From Thiomicrorhabdus immobilis (GTDB taxonomy: Bacteria; Pseudomonadota; Gammaproteobacteria; Thiomicrospirales; Thiomicrospiraceae), in contig NZ_AP024202.1 of the NCBI RefSeq assembly GCF_021654855.1, forward strand, positions 1,240,001 to 1,304,000: 64,000 bases of DNA. Reading direction: 5' to 3'. Under the pieces are notes generated by a model that searched no databases, was not told where the DNA came from, and saw only the letters and a list, made by a program, of their open reading frames with translations. Positions 34,184-43,713 of this stretch are shown here, in pieces. Both the position numbers and the translations under genes were made by a program. Each line of letters starts with the position of its first letter. Position 1 is the stretch's first letter.

Positions 34184-35203
34184 ATGTTTACATCCTTAAC
34201 ACCTAGTATCATCGCTTTTAGTGTGGCTGCATTGGTCATCATCATCGCAGGCACCCAGCTGGCTCGATTGGCTGATAGGCTGGCCGACCAGACAGGTTTG
34301 GGTGAGGCACTCTTTGGCGTTTTACTGTTGGCTGGTGTGACTTCTTTGCCTGACTTTGCCGCGACCTTGAGTGCTGCGGTGGATTCACGTCCTGATTTGG
34401 CAATGAGTAATGTCATGGGTAGTATGGCTGTTAACTTGGTTTTTCTTGGTGTGGCGGATATTGTTTACCGCAAAGCGAATTTGGAGCATGCGGCGGCATC
34501 TTCCGTTAACCTCATGCTGGCGGGACTGCTGATTGTATTATTGACTTTACCGTTGCTTGCCGTCTTTACACCATCCATTACCCTGCTGAATGTACACCCA
34601 ATCACCCCCGTGATTGTGGCAGCTTATCTATTTGGTTTGCACTTAGTGCTTCGTACTCAAACCCGACCTATGTGGTTTCCTAGGCAGACCAATCAGACCG
34701 TTTCGGATGAGCCTGACAAACATCATCATGGGAGTTTGACGACAGTATGGTTGGGTTTTATCAGTATGGCTATTTTGACTGGTGCGGCAGGTTGGGTCCT
34801 GATGGAAGCGGCAAAAGAGATTGCTGATGATACCGGGATGTCCGATACCATTGTAGGGGGCTTGTTGACTGCTCTAGCTACCTCTACACCGGAATTGGTG
34901 ACGACTATAGCAGCAATACGGATTGGAGCCTTAACCCTTGCTGTAAGCAATATTTTTGGTACTAACTGTTTTAATATGTTGGTTGTCGCCGCGGCTGATG
35001 CTGGTTACTCTGAAGGCTCAATCTATCATGATATGGCGCCTGTTCAAATGACATGGGGATTGGTGAGTATTTTGATGGCGGCCATTCTGCTTTTGGGAAT
35101 GGTACGACGAGAGACCTATGGCATTGGCCGAATCGGTTTTGAAAGTGCTTTAATCCTAGCTGTCTACACCATTGCTCTCGGTTTGGTGATGGTAGGTAGC
35201 TGA
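34184..35203 (+). CDS. CaCA-family cation/Ca2+ exchanger
   Basis: A 339-residue membrane antiporter with about ten helices in two inverted repeats. Each repeat shows the alpha-motif: GLGEALFGVLLLAGVTSLPD (about 38-58) and GMSDTIVGGLLTALATSTPE (about 222-242), with the transport acids in TSLPD and TSTPE. The second half of each motif follows as SNVMGSMAVNL and SNIFGTNCFN. Members exchange Ca2+ for Na+ or H+. The central loop (about 165-190) is His- and Asp-rich. It is the first ordinary chromosomal gene after the integron. Confidence 0.88.
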   Translation: MFTSLTPSIIAFSVAALVIIIAGTQLARLADRLADQTGLGEALFGVLLLAGVTSLPDFAATLSAAVDSRPDLAMSNVMGSMAVNLVFLGVADIVYRKANLEHAAASSVNLMLAGLLIVLLTLPLLAVFTPSITLLNVHPITPVIVAAYLFGLHLVLRTQTRPMWFPRQTNQTVSDEPDKHHHGSLTTVWLGFISMAILTGAAGWVLMEAAKEIADDTGMSDTIVGGLLTALATSTPELVTTIAAIRIGALTLAVSNIFGTNCFNMLVVAAADAGYSEGSIYHDMAPVQMTWGLVSILMAAILLLGMVRRETYGIGRIGFESALILAVYTIALGLVMVGS

Positions 35204-35316
35204 TAGGTAAGCAACAAGACTGAAAACTTAATCAAATCAATGTGTTCCGTATCATTAAGCTGGCTGTTTACTTCAGGGTTGTGTTTAATGATTTCTATAT
35301 GCTTGAGGAGTTGAAA

Positions 35317-35940
35317 ATGAACAGAAGTCTTGAACAGCGAACACTTGCTTTGATAGCAGGCATTAGCTACTTGATTATTTTCTTTGCCGCTATCTATGCA
35401 AACTTCTTTGTGATTGCGTCTTTGATTGATGCGCCTCTATCGACCATTCGGCAAAATCCTATTTTGGTACGCTCGGGCATTTTAGCATTTTTGATAACGG
35501 TGGTTTTCGATGTGCTTATCGCGTGGGCTCTTTATGAGTTATACAAACAACATGTTTTGTCTCTTTTGAGTATGCTGTTTAGGATGATGCACGCAGCCAT
35601 TATGGGAGTTGCCATCTTTGCGCTTGCAACGATCTTCACTTCAACTACGAATGATACGATTCTAAGGCAAGTTGATGTTTTCAATACGGTTTGGCTTATC
35701 GGGCTGTTCTTTTTTGGTATTCATCTTATGCTGTTGGGCAATATCATCGGTAAGCCTAAAATCATAGCTTTCTTGCTTGTCATTGCGGGTTTCATGTATA
35801 TGCTGGATACCGCTGCACATTTTATGCTGCCAAATTATCAGATATATGCTTCAGTTTTCTTGGCTTTGGTCGCAATCCCAAGTATTTTGGGAGAGATGTC
35901 ATTTGCTATTTGGCTCCTTGCGAAAGGCGGCAAGCAATAG
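35317..35940 (+). CDS. DUF4386 family membrane protein
   Basis: A 207-residue protein with about six helices. The start at ATG 35317 has GAGGAG seven to nine bases upstream; an in-frame start at 35242 is not supported. The N-terminus (RTLALIAGISYLIIFFAAIYA) and the IRQNPILVRSGILAFLITVV segment match the DUF4386 pattern. The function of the family is unknown. It is followed by a small membrane protein gene on the same strand. Confidence 0.8.
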   Translation: MNRSLEQRTLALIAGISYLIIFFAAIYANFFVIASLIDAPLSTIRQNPILVRSGILAFLITVVFDVLIAWALYELYKQHVLSLLSMLFRMMHAAIMGVAIFALATIFTSTTNDTILRQVDVFNTVWLIGLFFFGIHLMLLGNIIGKPKIIAFLLVIAGFMYMLDTAAHFMLPNYQIYASVFLALVAIPSILGEMSFAIWLLAKGGKQ

Positions 35941-35990
35941 TCACAAAGGTTTGGAAAATAATTGAATTAGAGTCTATTTAGGCAGGTTAT

Positions 35991-36197
35991 ATGGGTGATT
36001 CATCACTACTGGTTTGGGGATTGTTTTTTAGCTCGATAGGGCTGGGATTCTTTCTGTATGGGAAAAAGCAAAAATACCCAGTACCTTTTTTGGCGGGAAT
36101 CATTCTTCTAGTTTTGCCTTTTTTTGTGAACAATCTATATGTACTTGTCATTACAGGCTCGGTTTTGGTTTTATTGCCTTTTTTATTGAAAATATAA
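35991..36197 (+). CDS. Small membrane protein (68 residues)
   Basis: Two or three hydrophobic helices and almost no soluble part: LVWGLFFSSIGLGFFLYGKK, then FLAGIILLVLPFFV and LVITGSVLVLLPFLLKI. A short conserved family with this WGLxFxSIGLGFFxYGKKQ start exists and is sometimes labelled amino acid transport protein, without real evidence for that role. The stop codon (36195-36197) lies inside a 24-base palindrome that may serve as its terminator. Confidence 0.72.
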   Translation: MGDSSLLVWGLFFSSIGLGFFLYGKKQKYPVPFLAGIILLVLPFFVNNLYVLVITGSVLVLLPFLLKI

Positions 36198-36201
36198 ACT
36201 G

Positions 36202-36213
36202 ACCAGGCCTGGT
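36202..36213. repeat. Iterated palindrome ACCAGGCCTGGT, copy 7
   Basis: Lies between two convergent genes. The symmetric sequence extends to 24 bases (36196-36219), AAACTG on the left and CAGTTT on the right, so here it could also act as a transcription terminator. Confidence 0.9.
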
Positions 36214-36224
36214 CAGTTTTCAAA

Positions 36225-36941
36225 TCACAGCTTTTCTACCGTTCCAAAATCCGCTGTTGTAATCATTATGGGTTGGTCAAATACCGAATCCAATATAAAA
36301 CTCGCCATATCTTCTGCAGACGTCAGTTCTGTCGGGTTTTCGCCAGGGAAGAGTCTGCCGCGTGATTCGGTGGCAAAGGTTTCTAATTTGGCGATGTAGC
36401 AATGTGAACTTGTTTGTTTGGTTTCGGCGGCAACGGTTTTGATCAATTGTTCCAAGCCGGCTTTAGCCACCCCGTAAGCCCCATAATAGGCTGGATGTTC
36501 GGTAATGTTGTTATCCGTAATAGCAATGATTTTCCCTTCATTTGAAAGGGATAGTAGCGGTAGGGTTTGTTGGATAAGGTGAAAATTTGCATTTAAATTG
36601 GTATGCAACACTTCATACCATTGCATGTAGTCAAAGTGTTCAATGGGGGTAAAGGCAGGCAGGATCGCGGCATTCAAAAACACTCCATCAATCTGGCCGT
36701 ATTCATTGGCTAGGTTCTCTGTAAGGGCTTTATAGTCATCGATATTGGCACCCAGTAAATCCATTGGATAGAGTGCGACTAAATTGATATCAAATTCAGA
36801 TTGTGCAATTTCATCGTAAAAGGCATTAAGGCGCTTTAATTCTTTATCTAAAAGAATGACTTGATGATTTAATTTAATTAGTTGTCGTGCTAATGCGTTG
36901 CCTAGGCCTTGAGCCGCACCCGTAATTAAATAAGTTTGCAT
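36225..36941 (-). CDS. Short-chain dehydrogenase, YciK-like
   Basis: An NAD(P)-dependent oxidoreductase of 238 residues. The cofactor motif TGAAQGLG is at 7-14, the structural FLNAAIL near 93, the catalytic Tyr and Lys in YGVAKAGL near 159. The protein lies beside mupP and ubiG as in Pseudomonas, where the same order SDR-mupP-ubiG occurs. The substrate is unknown. Confidence 0.85.
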   Translation of the reverse strand: MQTYLITGAAQGLGNALARQLIKLNHQVILLDKELKRLNAFYDEIAQSEFDINLVALYPMDLLGANIDDYKALTENLANEYGQIDGVFLNAAILPAFTPIEHFDYMQWYEVLHTNLNANFHLIQQTLPLLSLSNEGKIIAITDNNITEHPAYYGAYGVAKAGLEQLIKTVAAETKQTSSHCYIAKLETFATESRGRLFPGENPTELTSAEDMASFILDSVFDQPIMITTADFGTVEKL

Positions 36942-37003
36942 AGTTTATCTCTTTTTATCAATCGGTTAGTTGGGTTGTTTATTAAACTTTTTAAAGTGTT
37001 AAT

Positions 37004-37660
37004 TTATAAAGATTCAATGAATTCGGTGACTTCGTACGGGGTATGGAAGAAAAAGTCCGCAGGCCAGTCTTTTGCCGTCGCTTCGGTAGGCAGATAGCCA
37101 TACATGGCCGCAGCGGTTTTCATACCGGAATTAATACCGGCTTCGATATCTCTTGGGTGGTCACCGATATAGATACACTCTTCAGGTTTTACACCACATT
37201 GCTCGGCCGCTAAAAACATCGGCTCTGGGTTGGGCTTTCTTACTGTTAAGGTGTCGCCGCAAACGATACTTAACGGTTCGCTAGCAAAACGGTAGTTTTT
37301 CAATAGCTCTTCGGTCAGATAGGTCGGTTTGTTGGTGACAATGCCCCACGGAATATTCTTCTGGGCAAGCAGCTCAATACCGGCATTTAAACCTGGAAAC
37401 ACTTGAGTATGATGATTGATGCTGTCCATATAATGCGCTAAAAACGTTTGACGACGTGTTTCTAACGCTTCACCTTCAAAGCCCGGAAAGGCGAGTTGCG
37501 TCATCGCTAATCCACCTTTAGATACCGTATTGCGAATATCCTGATAATTAAGAACCGGTTGGTCGAATTCTAAGCAAGTTAATTTCAATGCGTGGGCAAA
37601 GTCGTAGGAGGTATCTAAAAGAGTGCCGTCTAAATCAAATAGAACACATTTTATGGACAT
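37004..37660 (-). CDS. mupP: HAD phosphatase, MupP / Gph family
   Basis: A 218-residue HAD-superfamily hydrolase: the nucleophile Asp9 and Asp11 lie in LFDLDGTLLD, motif II in GIVTNKPTYL, the conserved Lys in TVRKPNPEP, and motif IV in YIGDHPRDIEAG. By sequence alone it could be phosphoglycolate phosphatase (Gph). The position between ubiG and a YciK-like SDR matches MupP of Pseudomonas, which dephosphorylates N-acetylmuramic acid 6-phosphate in cell wall recycling. I therefore favour MupP, at moderate certainty. Confidence 0.8.
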   Translation of the reverse strand: MSIKCVLFDLDGTLLDTSYDFAHALKLTCLEFDQPVLNYQDIRNTVSKGGLAMTQLAFPGFEGEALETRRQTFLAHYMDSINHHTQVFPGLNAGIELLAQKNIPWGIVTNKPTYLTEELLKNYRFASEPLSIVCGDTLTVRKPNPEPMFLAAEQCGVKPEECIYIGDHPRDIEAGINSGMKTAAAMYGYLPTEATAKDWPADFFFHTPYEVTEFIESL

Positions 37661-37713
37661 AAGTTTCTCTAGTAATTGGTAATGGTTTGCTTTTGTTGTA
37701 TGGATAATTGGAG

Positions 37714-38433
37714 TTACAGCGCTTTTTGATAAGCCAACAGATAATTCACACTTAAATCATCGTTCAGCCCATAGCGATTCAGTAGCGGGTTGAATTCAAT
37801 GCCTGCGGCATCTCTTAAATATAAATCTGCCTGACGTGCCATGGCATCCATTTCCGCAGGGGTGATGAATTTTTCGTGGGTATGTGTGCCTTTAGGCACC
37901 AAGTTTAAAACTTGCTCGGCGGCAAAGATAGCCAACAGATAAGATTTGTAATTGCGGTTTAAGGTTGAGAAAAACACCCAGCCACCAGGTTTAACACATT
38001 GCGCCGCGGCTTGAATGATTGAAGCCGGGTCTGGAACATGCTCCAGCATTTCCATGCAGGTGACGATATCGAATTGCTCAGTGTTCTCATTGGCAAAATC
38101 TTCGGCCGCGATTAACTGGTAATTGACCTTGACGCCAGAATCCAGGCCGTGCAGTTTGGCAACCGTTAACACCTCATTGGCTAAATCAATCCCGGTGACA
38201 TCCGCACCGTTAACCGCAAGCGATTCAGAAAGGATGCCGCCACCGCAGCCAATATCGACAATCTTTTGGTTCTCAATCGGGTGGTGTTTTTGAATGAATT
38301 CTAGACGAAATGGATTGATTTTATGTAAAGCACCGAATTCACCTTCTAAATCCCACCATGTATTGGAAAGACGGTTGAAATTGTCTAATTCATTTTGATC
38401 GGCATTATTCGTTTGGGTGCTTTCTACGGCCAT
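37714..38433 (-). CDS. ubiG: Ubiquinone biosynthesis O-methyltransferase UbiG
   Basis: Catalyses both O-methylations in ubiquinone synthesis. The 239 residues carry the family N-terminus (LDNFNRLSNTWWDLEGEFGA), the SAM-binding motif I VDIGCGGGILSE (about 60-71), the acidic GIDLAN loop, and the EHVPDP segment. It is the first gene of a three-gene operon with mupP and the SDR, divergent from gyrA. Confidence 0.95.
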   Translation of the reverse strand: MAVESTQTNNADQNELDNFNRLSNTWWDLEGEFGALHKINPFRLEFIQKHHPIENQKIVDIGCGGGILSESLAVNGADVTGIDLANEVLTVAKLHGLDSGVKVNYQLIAAEDFANENTEQFDIVTCMEMLEHVPDPASIIQAAAQCVKPGGWVFFSTLNRNYKSYLLAIFAAEQVLNLVPKGTHTHEKFITPAEMDAMARQADLYLRDAAGIEFNPLLNRYGLNDDLSVNYLLAYQKAL

Positions 38434-38616
38434 AATTTGCTCTTAATCTACTCAAGTTTTCGTAAAAAATAAGGTTTAACCGAAAATTATACGAGATTAT
38501 CTATTTTTAATGCGTTTTTAATCGGTCTAAAATTGATAAAAAGCGTTATTTTCAATTTAAATGGCCTTCAGGCGGTTTTTTGCTATTCTCGATAGGGGGA
38601 AAGGTTTGAGATTATG

Positions 38617-38647
38617 TTGGCGTTAAGCGGGTTATTTGCTATATAAT
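38617..38647 (+). promoter_or_regulatory. Probable gyrA promoter
   Basis: TTGGCG (38617-38622) and TATAAT (38642-38647), with a rather long 19-base spacer, 40 bp before the gyrA start. Confidence 0.5.
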
Positions 38648-38686
38648 TGCTGTTTTATAGATTTTACTCAAAAAGATGGATGTTCG

Positions 38687-41329
38687 ATGTCAGAGTTTGC
38701 ACGTGAAATTATTCCAATAGCTTTAGAAGATGAGATGGAGCAATCCTATTTAAGTTATGCGATGAGCGTAATTGTAGGGCGAGCTTTACCGGATGTAAGG
38801 GATGGTTTAAAACCGGTTCACCGTCGTGTTTTATATGCGATGAATGAATTAAGTAACGATTTTAATAAACCGTATAAGAAATCGGCACGTATTGTCGGTG
38901 ATGTAATCGGTAAATATCACCCGCATGGCGATACCGCGGTTTACGACACAATCGTTCGTATGGCCCAGCCTTTCTCGTTACGTTATATGTTGGTTGATGG
39001 TCAAGGTAACTTCGGTTCGGTAGATGGTGACTCTCCGGCGGCCATGCGTTATACGGAAATCCGTATGTCTAAAATCGCACACCAGCTGTTAGCGGATTTG
39101 GAAAAAGAAACGGTTAATTTCTCAGAAAACTACGATGGCTCTGAATCAGAACCAAACGTATTGCCGACACGAATTCCCAATCTTCTAGTGAACGGTTCTT
39201 CGGGGATTGCGGTAGGTATGGCAACCAATATTCCGCCACATAATTTAACTGAAACGGTTAATGCATGCTTGGCCTTTATTGATAATCCTGATATTGATAT
39301 CGATGGTTTGATGGAACACATTCCTGGTCCAGATTTCCCTACACACGGTTTAATCAACGGTACTTCTGGAATTCGCGAAGCTTATGAAACAGGTCGTGGA
39401 CGCGTTAAGATTCGTTCTAAAACGTGTGTTGAAACCGATAAGTCCGGTAAATCGCAAATCATTGTCAACGAACTGCCTTATCAGGTTAACAAGGCCAAGC
39501 TGATTGAGCGTATTGCTGAATTGGTCAAAGAGAAGAAGATTGAAGGCATTACCGGTCTTCGTGACGAGTCGGATAAAGACGGTATGCGTATCGTCATTGA
39601 ATTGCGTCGTGGTGAAGTGCCTGAGGTAATCATCAATAACCTTTACAAGCAAACGTCGATGCAAACGGTGTTTGGTGTGAATATGGTGGCGCTGATTGAT
39701 GGTCAGCCTAAGCTGTTAAACCTTAAACAGGTGGTTGAAGCCTTTGTTAAACACCGTCGCGAAGTTGTGACTCGCCGCACTATCTTTGATTTACGTAAAG
39801 CGCGTGAAAAAGCACATATCTTAGAAGGTCTTGCGGTTGCTCTGAATAACATCGATGAGATGATCGAGTTAATCAAAGCCTCTCCAAGTCCTGCGGTTGC
39901 CAAAGAACGTATGCTTGAAAAAGCTTGGGCGATTGGCAGTGTGGTGGATCTGCTGGAAAACGTAGAGATGAAAGATGTTCGTCCCGAAGATCTTCCTGAA
40001 GGTTTCGGTGCAGAAGGCGCTTTTTATAAATTGTCGCCTGCGCAAGCGCAAGCCATTCTTGAAATGCGCCTACACCGTCTAACCGGTTTAGAGCAAGACA
40101 AAATCATTGAAGAGTACAAAGGGTTAATTCTTAAAATTGCCGAATTCTTAGAGATTTTAAGAAATCCAGATCGTTTGACTGAAGTGGTCAAAGAAGAGTT
40201 GGTTGAAGTGGTTGAAAACTTCGGTGACGCCCGTCGTACTGAAATTGATTACAGCTACCAAGATTTAGATGCAGAAGATTTAATTGCGGTTGAAGACCGT
40301 ATTGTGACCTTGTCGCAAGACGGTTATATCAAAACACAGCCGCTAAGCGACTATCGTGCGCAAAAACGTGGTGGACGTGGTAAGTCGGCAACGGCAATGA
40401 AAGAAGAGGATGAAGTAGGGCAACTGTTTGTTGCGAGTACGCATGATATGTTGTTGTGCTTCTCTAACAAAGGTAAGTTGTACTGGCAGAAAACTTGGCA
40501 GTTACCTTTAGCCAGTCGTGGTAGCCGTGGTAAGCCAATTGTCAACGTCCTACCTTTAGAAGCGAATGAGCACATTACTTCAGTATTGCCGGTCAATGAG
40601 TTTGATGATCGTGTGGTCTTCATGGCAACTCGTAACTCGATTGTTAAGCGTGTTGCGTTAAAAGATTTCTCGCGTCCTCGTGCCAACGGTATTATCGCCG
40701 TTGATTTATTGGATGACGACGAATTGGTGGGTACCGCTTTAACGGATGGCGAACAAGAAGTGATGTTGTTCAGCAATATCGGTAAGGCGATTCGCTTCAA
40801 AGAGAGCGATGTGCGTGTAATGGGTCGTACCGCTCGTGGGGTGCGTGGTATGAAGTTGGCGGGTGATGCAAAAGTCATCAGTATGCAAATTGCCAAACCT
40901 GGCACGTTGATTCTTACTGCCACCGAGCACGGTTTTGGTAAGTGCACGCCGGTTGAAGATTACTCAACCATCAATCGTGGCGGTCAAGGGGTTATCTCGA
41001 TTAAGACGACCGATCGTAATGGTCCAGTGGTTTCTGCGGTTTCGGTCAATACCGATCAAGAAATCGTACTGATTACCAATAAGGCGACTTTGGTGAGAAC
41101 TCGTGTTGCTGAGATTTCGGTAGTGGGTCGTAACACTCAAGGCGTTAAGCTGATTAATGTTGGTAAAGGTGAACAGGTTGTTGGTTTAGCGGTGGTTGAT
41201 ATCGAAGAGGACGAAGAAGTTCAAATCGATTCAGTGGATGAAAATGCCGTAATGGATTTGCCTGCGACCGAAGTGGTAGCAGATGACAATTCACCAGCAG
41301 AAAATTCTGAAGACTCGACCGAAGAGTAA
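38687..41329 (+). CDS. gyrA: DNA gyrase subunit A
   Basis: Cuts and rejoins DNA in gyrase. The start ATG 38687 gives the standard [17 protein letters not shown] opening; a longer frame from 38636 is not conserved. The 880 residues follow Escherichia numbering at the active site: catalytic Tyr122 in [10 protein letters not shown], and in the quinolone region Thr83 (as in Pseudomonas, where Escherichia has Ser) and Asp87. The GyrA box [10 protein letters not shown] lies near 548, and six beta-propeller repeats follow. The C-terminal tail is strongly acidic. Confidence 0.98.
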   Translation: MSEFAREIIPIALEDEMEQSYLSYAMSVIVGRALPDVRDGLKPVHRRVLYAMNELSNDFNKPYKKSARIVGDVIGKYHPHGDTAVYDTIVRMAQPFSLRYMLVDGQGNFGSVDGDSPAAMRYTEIRMSKIAHQLLADLEKETVNFSENYDGSESEPNVLPTRIPNLLVNGSSGIAVGMATNIPPHNLTETVNACLAFIDNPDIDIDGLMEHIPGPDFPTHGLINGTSGIREAYETGRGRVKIRSKTCVETDKSGKSQIIVNELPYQVNKAKLIERIAELVKEKKIEGITGLRDESDKDGMRIVIELRRGEVPEVIINNLYKQTSMQTVFGVNMVALIDGQPKLLNLKQVVEAFVKHRREVVTRRTIFDLRKAREKAHILEGLAVALNNIDEMIELIKASPSPAVAKERMLEKAWAIGSVVDLLENVEMKDVRPEDLPEGFGAEGAFYKLSPAQAQAILEMRLHRLTGLEQDKIIEEYKGLILKIAEFLEILRNPDRLTEVVKEELVEVVENFGDARRTEIDYSYQDLDAEDLIAVEDRIVTLSQDGYIKTQPLSDYRAQKRGGRGKSATAMKEEDEVGQLFVASTHDMLLCFSNKGKLYWQKTWQLPLASRGSRGKPIVNVLPLEANEHITSVLPVNEFDDRVVFMATRNSIVKRVALKDFSRPRANGIIAVDLLDDDELVGTALTDGEQEVMLFSNIGKAIRFKESDVRVMGRTARGVRGMKLAGDAKVISMQIAKPGTLILTATEHGFGKCTPVEDYSTINRGGQGVISIKTTDRNGPVVSAVSVNTDQEIVLITNKATLVRTRVAEISVVGRNTQGVKLINVGKGEQVVGLAVVDIEEDEEVQIDSVDENAVMDLPATEVVADDNSPAENSEDSTEE

Positions 41330-41385
41330 TTGGATTTAATCGATAAAAAGAACAACCGCTGCAATTAACGGTGTGTTCTCTATAT

Positions 41386-41418
41386 GGATACCCTCTTAAT
41401 TTAAGACGGTATCCTTTT
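41386..41418 (+). terminator. Terminator after gyrA
   Basis: GGATACC / GGTATCC stem and a short T-run; a second hairpin (GAACA...TGTTC, 41350-41378) precedes it. Confidence 0.75.
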
Positions 41419-41438
41419 GATATTTAAGGATATAGAAA

Positions 41439-42533
41439 ATGGCGAGAGCATTTAATTTTAGTGCTGGTCCGGCGATGCTTCCAGAAGCGGTCATGCGTAG
41501 AGCGGAATCTGAATTTTTAGATTGGCAGAATACTGGCATGTCGGTTATGGAGATGAGTCATCGTAGTAAAGAATATATGGCGGTAGCGCATCAGATGGAA
41601 GCCGATCTACGTGAAGTGATGGCGATTCCTGATAACTACAAGGTACTGTTTGTGCATGGTGGTGCCTCATTACAGTTTGCCGCGATTCCAATGAACTTGG
41701 CGGAACAAAATGATACGGTTGATTACATCAATACCGGTGTTTGGTCAACCAAGGCGATTAAAGAAGCGTCTCGTTTTGCCAAAGTTAACGTGGTTGCTGG
41801 CGGTGATGAAGAAAACCCAACTGAAATTCCGGCCATCAGTGACTGGAAGTTCTCTGCCGATGCGAAGTATATTCATATTTGTTCAAACGAAACCATTACC
41901 GGTTTAGAGTTTCAGGAAGAGCAATTAGAGGTGGTGTTTGCCCAAGGTAAACCGGTGATTGCCGATATGTCTTCAAATATTATGTGTCGTGAGATTGATG
42001 TGAGCAAATACGCCATGATTTATGCGGGCGCTCAAAAGAATATTGGTCCGGCAGGTTTGGCGATAGTGATTGTGCGTGAGGATCTGTTAGGTAATGCACG
42101 TTCAGATACTCCAACACTGATGAACTGGGATGTTTACGCCAATAACGAATCCATGTTCAATACCCCTGCAACCTACGCTTGGTATTTAGCAGGCTTGGTA
42201 TTTGATTGGATCAAAACCACCGGTGGTGTTAAACACATTGCTGAAGTGAATAAGCGCAAAGCGGCTAAGCTTTATGATTACATTGATGCTTCTGGTTTTT
42301 ACAGCAACAGCATTAAGCTTGAACAGCGTTCTGTGATGAACGTGACCTTCAGTCTTAAAGATAGCGACTTGGATGCGGCTTTTTTAGAGCAATCAAAAGC
42401 AGCAGGCCTGCTAAGTTTGAAAGGTCATAAAGCATTTGGCGGCATGAGAGCGAGTATTTATAATGCCATGCCTGAAGAAGGTGTGGATGCGTTAATCGGC
42501 TTTATGCAAAAATTTGCAACTGAAAACGCGTAA
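41439..42533 (+). CDS. serC: Phosphoserine aminotransferase
   Basis: A PLP enzyme for serine and pyridoxine synthesis, 364 residues. It opens with FNFSAGPAMLPEAVM, binds PLP through Lys in YAGAQKNIGPAGL (about 192-205), and ends GGMRASIYNAMP as expected. It heads the serC-pheA-hisC-tyrA-aroA-cmk-rpsA run also found in Pseudomonas. Confidence 0.97.
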   Translation: MARAFNFSAGPAMLPEAVMRRAESEFLDWQNTGMSVMEMSHRSKEYMAVAHQMEADLREVMAIPDNYKVLFVHGGASLQFAAIPMNLAEQNDTVDYINTGVWSTKAIKEASRFAKVNVVAGGDEENPTEIPAISDWKFSADAKYIHICSNETITGLEFQEEQLEVVFAQGKPVIADMSSNIMCREIDVSKYAMIYAGAQKNIGPAGLAIVIVREDLLGNARSDTPTLMNWDVYANNESMFNTPATYAWYLAGLVFDWIKTTGGVKHIAEVNKRKAAKLYDYIDASGFYSNSIKLEQRSVMNVTFSLKDSDLDAAFLEQSKAAGLLSLKGHKAFGGMRASIYNAMPEEGVDALIGFMQKFATENA

Positions 42534-42573
42534 TCAACCATATTCAGCGATTTGAAATTAAACGGGCTTTTAA

Positions 42574-43665
42574 ATGACAACTGAACAGGCACAACTGACA
42601 GAAATTCGTAATAAAATTGATGCGATTGATGAGCAAATTCAACTCTTGATTGGACAAAGAGCGGAATGCGCTCAGAAAGTAGCTGATATTAAAACCCAGG
42701 GTGGTAATGTCGATGCGGTTTTTTACCGCCCCGAACGTGAAGCCCAGGTTTTAAGAGCGGTGAAAGAGCGTAATAAAAGCTTATTGCCCGATGTTGAAAT
42801 GGCGAAGCTTTTCAGGGAGATCATGTCGGCCTGCTTGGCACTTGAACAACCTGTTTCAGTAGCTTATTTGGGGCCAGAAGGTAGTTATTCGCACGCCAGC
42901 GTGATTAAGCAGTTTGGCTCTTCCGCACAAGCGGTAGCGGTTTCAACCATTGAAGAGGTCTTTGCAACGGTTGAAAAAGGTGAGGCTAACTACGGGATTG
43001 TTCCGGTAGAGAATTCATCGGAAGGTGTGGTTAAGTCGTCTCAAAATGAACTAATCAAAACCAAGCTTAAAATCTCTGGTGAGGTGGAGTTGCCAATTCA
43101 TCACTGTTTGATGTCTAAATCGGTTTCGCATGAGAGTATTAAAAAAGTCGTTGCCCATCAACAAGCTTTGGGGCAGTGTGAAGCCTGGCTTAAGAACAAT
43201 TTGCCTTGGGCTGAGATCGAAGCGGTAGAGTCGAATGCTTTGGCCGCTAAAATGGCACAAGCGGACGAAACTTTGGCGGCAATCGCCTCTGAACAAGCGG
43301 CCCAGTTGTATCAGTTGATTATTCTTGATGCCAATATCGAGGACTACAAAGACAACACCACTAAGTTTTGGGTGATTGGCAAAGAAGATACACAACCTAG
43401 TGGCGAAGACAAAACCGCGTTGATTATTTCTATTCACAACAAAGCGGGCGCCTTATTGGATATTTTAAGCTGTTTCAGCAAGCGCAATATCAATATGACA
43501 CGTATTGTTTCGCGCTTATCAACCGATAAAACTTGGGATTATCTGTTCTTTATTGATGTTCTCGGGCACAAAGACGATGCAAACTTAAAAGAAGCTTTAG
43601 AAGAAGTTCAGTCCAAGGCGGCTTTTTATAAGTTATTAGGTTCTTTTCCGGTCTCTCCGTTGTAG
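42574..43665 (+). CDS. pheA: Bifunctional chorismate mutase / prephenate dehydratase (P-protein)
   Basis: Converts chorismate to phenylpyruvate in phenylalanine synthesis. It has three parts over 363 residues: the AroQ-type chorismate mutase helices (about 1-90, RNKIDAIDEQIQLLIGQRA), prephenate dehydratase (about 95-270, YLGPEGSYSHAS and NYGIVPVENSSEG), and a C-terminal ACT domain (about 285-360, SIHNKAGALLDILSCFSKRN) that senses phenylalanine. A short hairpin (43673-43694) lies between it and hisC. Confidence 0.96.
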   Translation: MTTEQAQLTEIRNKIDAIDEQIQLLIGQRAECAQKVADIKTQGGNVDAVFYRPEREAQVLRAVKERNKSLLPDVEMAKLFREIMSACLALEQPVSVAYLGPEGSYSHASVIKQFGSSAQAVAVSTIEEVFATVEKGEANYGIVPVENSSEGVVKSSQNELIKTKLKISGEVELPIHHCLMSKSVSHESIKKVVAHQQALGQCEAWLKNNLPWAEIEAVESNALAAKMAQADETLAAIASEQAAQLYQLIILDANIEDYKDNTTKFWVIGKEDTQPSGEDKTALIISIHNKAGALLDILSCFSKRNINMTRIVSRLSTDKTWDYLFFIDVLGHKDDANLKEALEEVQSKAAFYKLLGSFPVSPL

Positions 43666-43713
43666 TCTTTATGAGTAATTTATATTCATTACTCTCTTAA
43701 CTAAAGTATTTAT

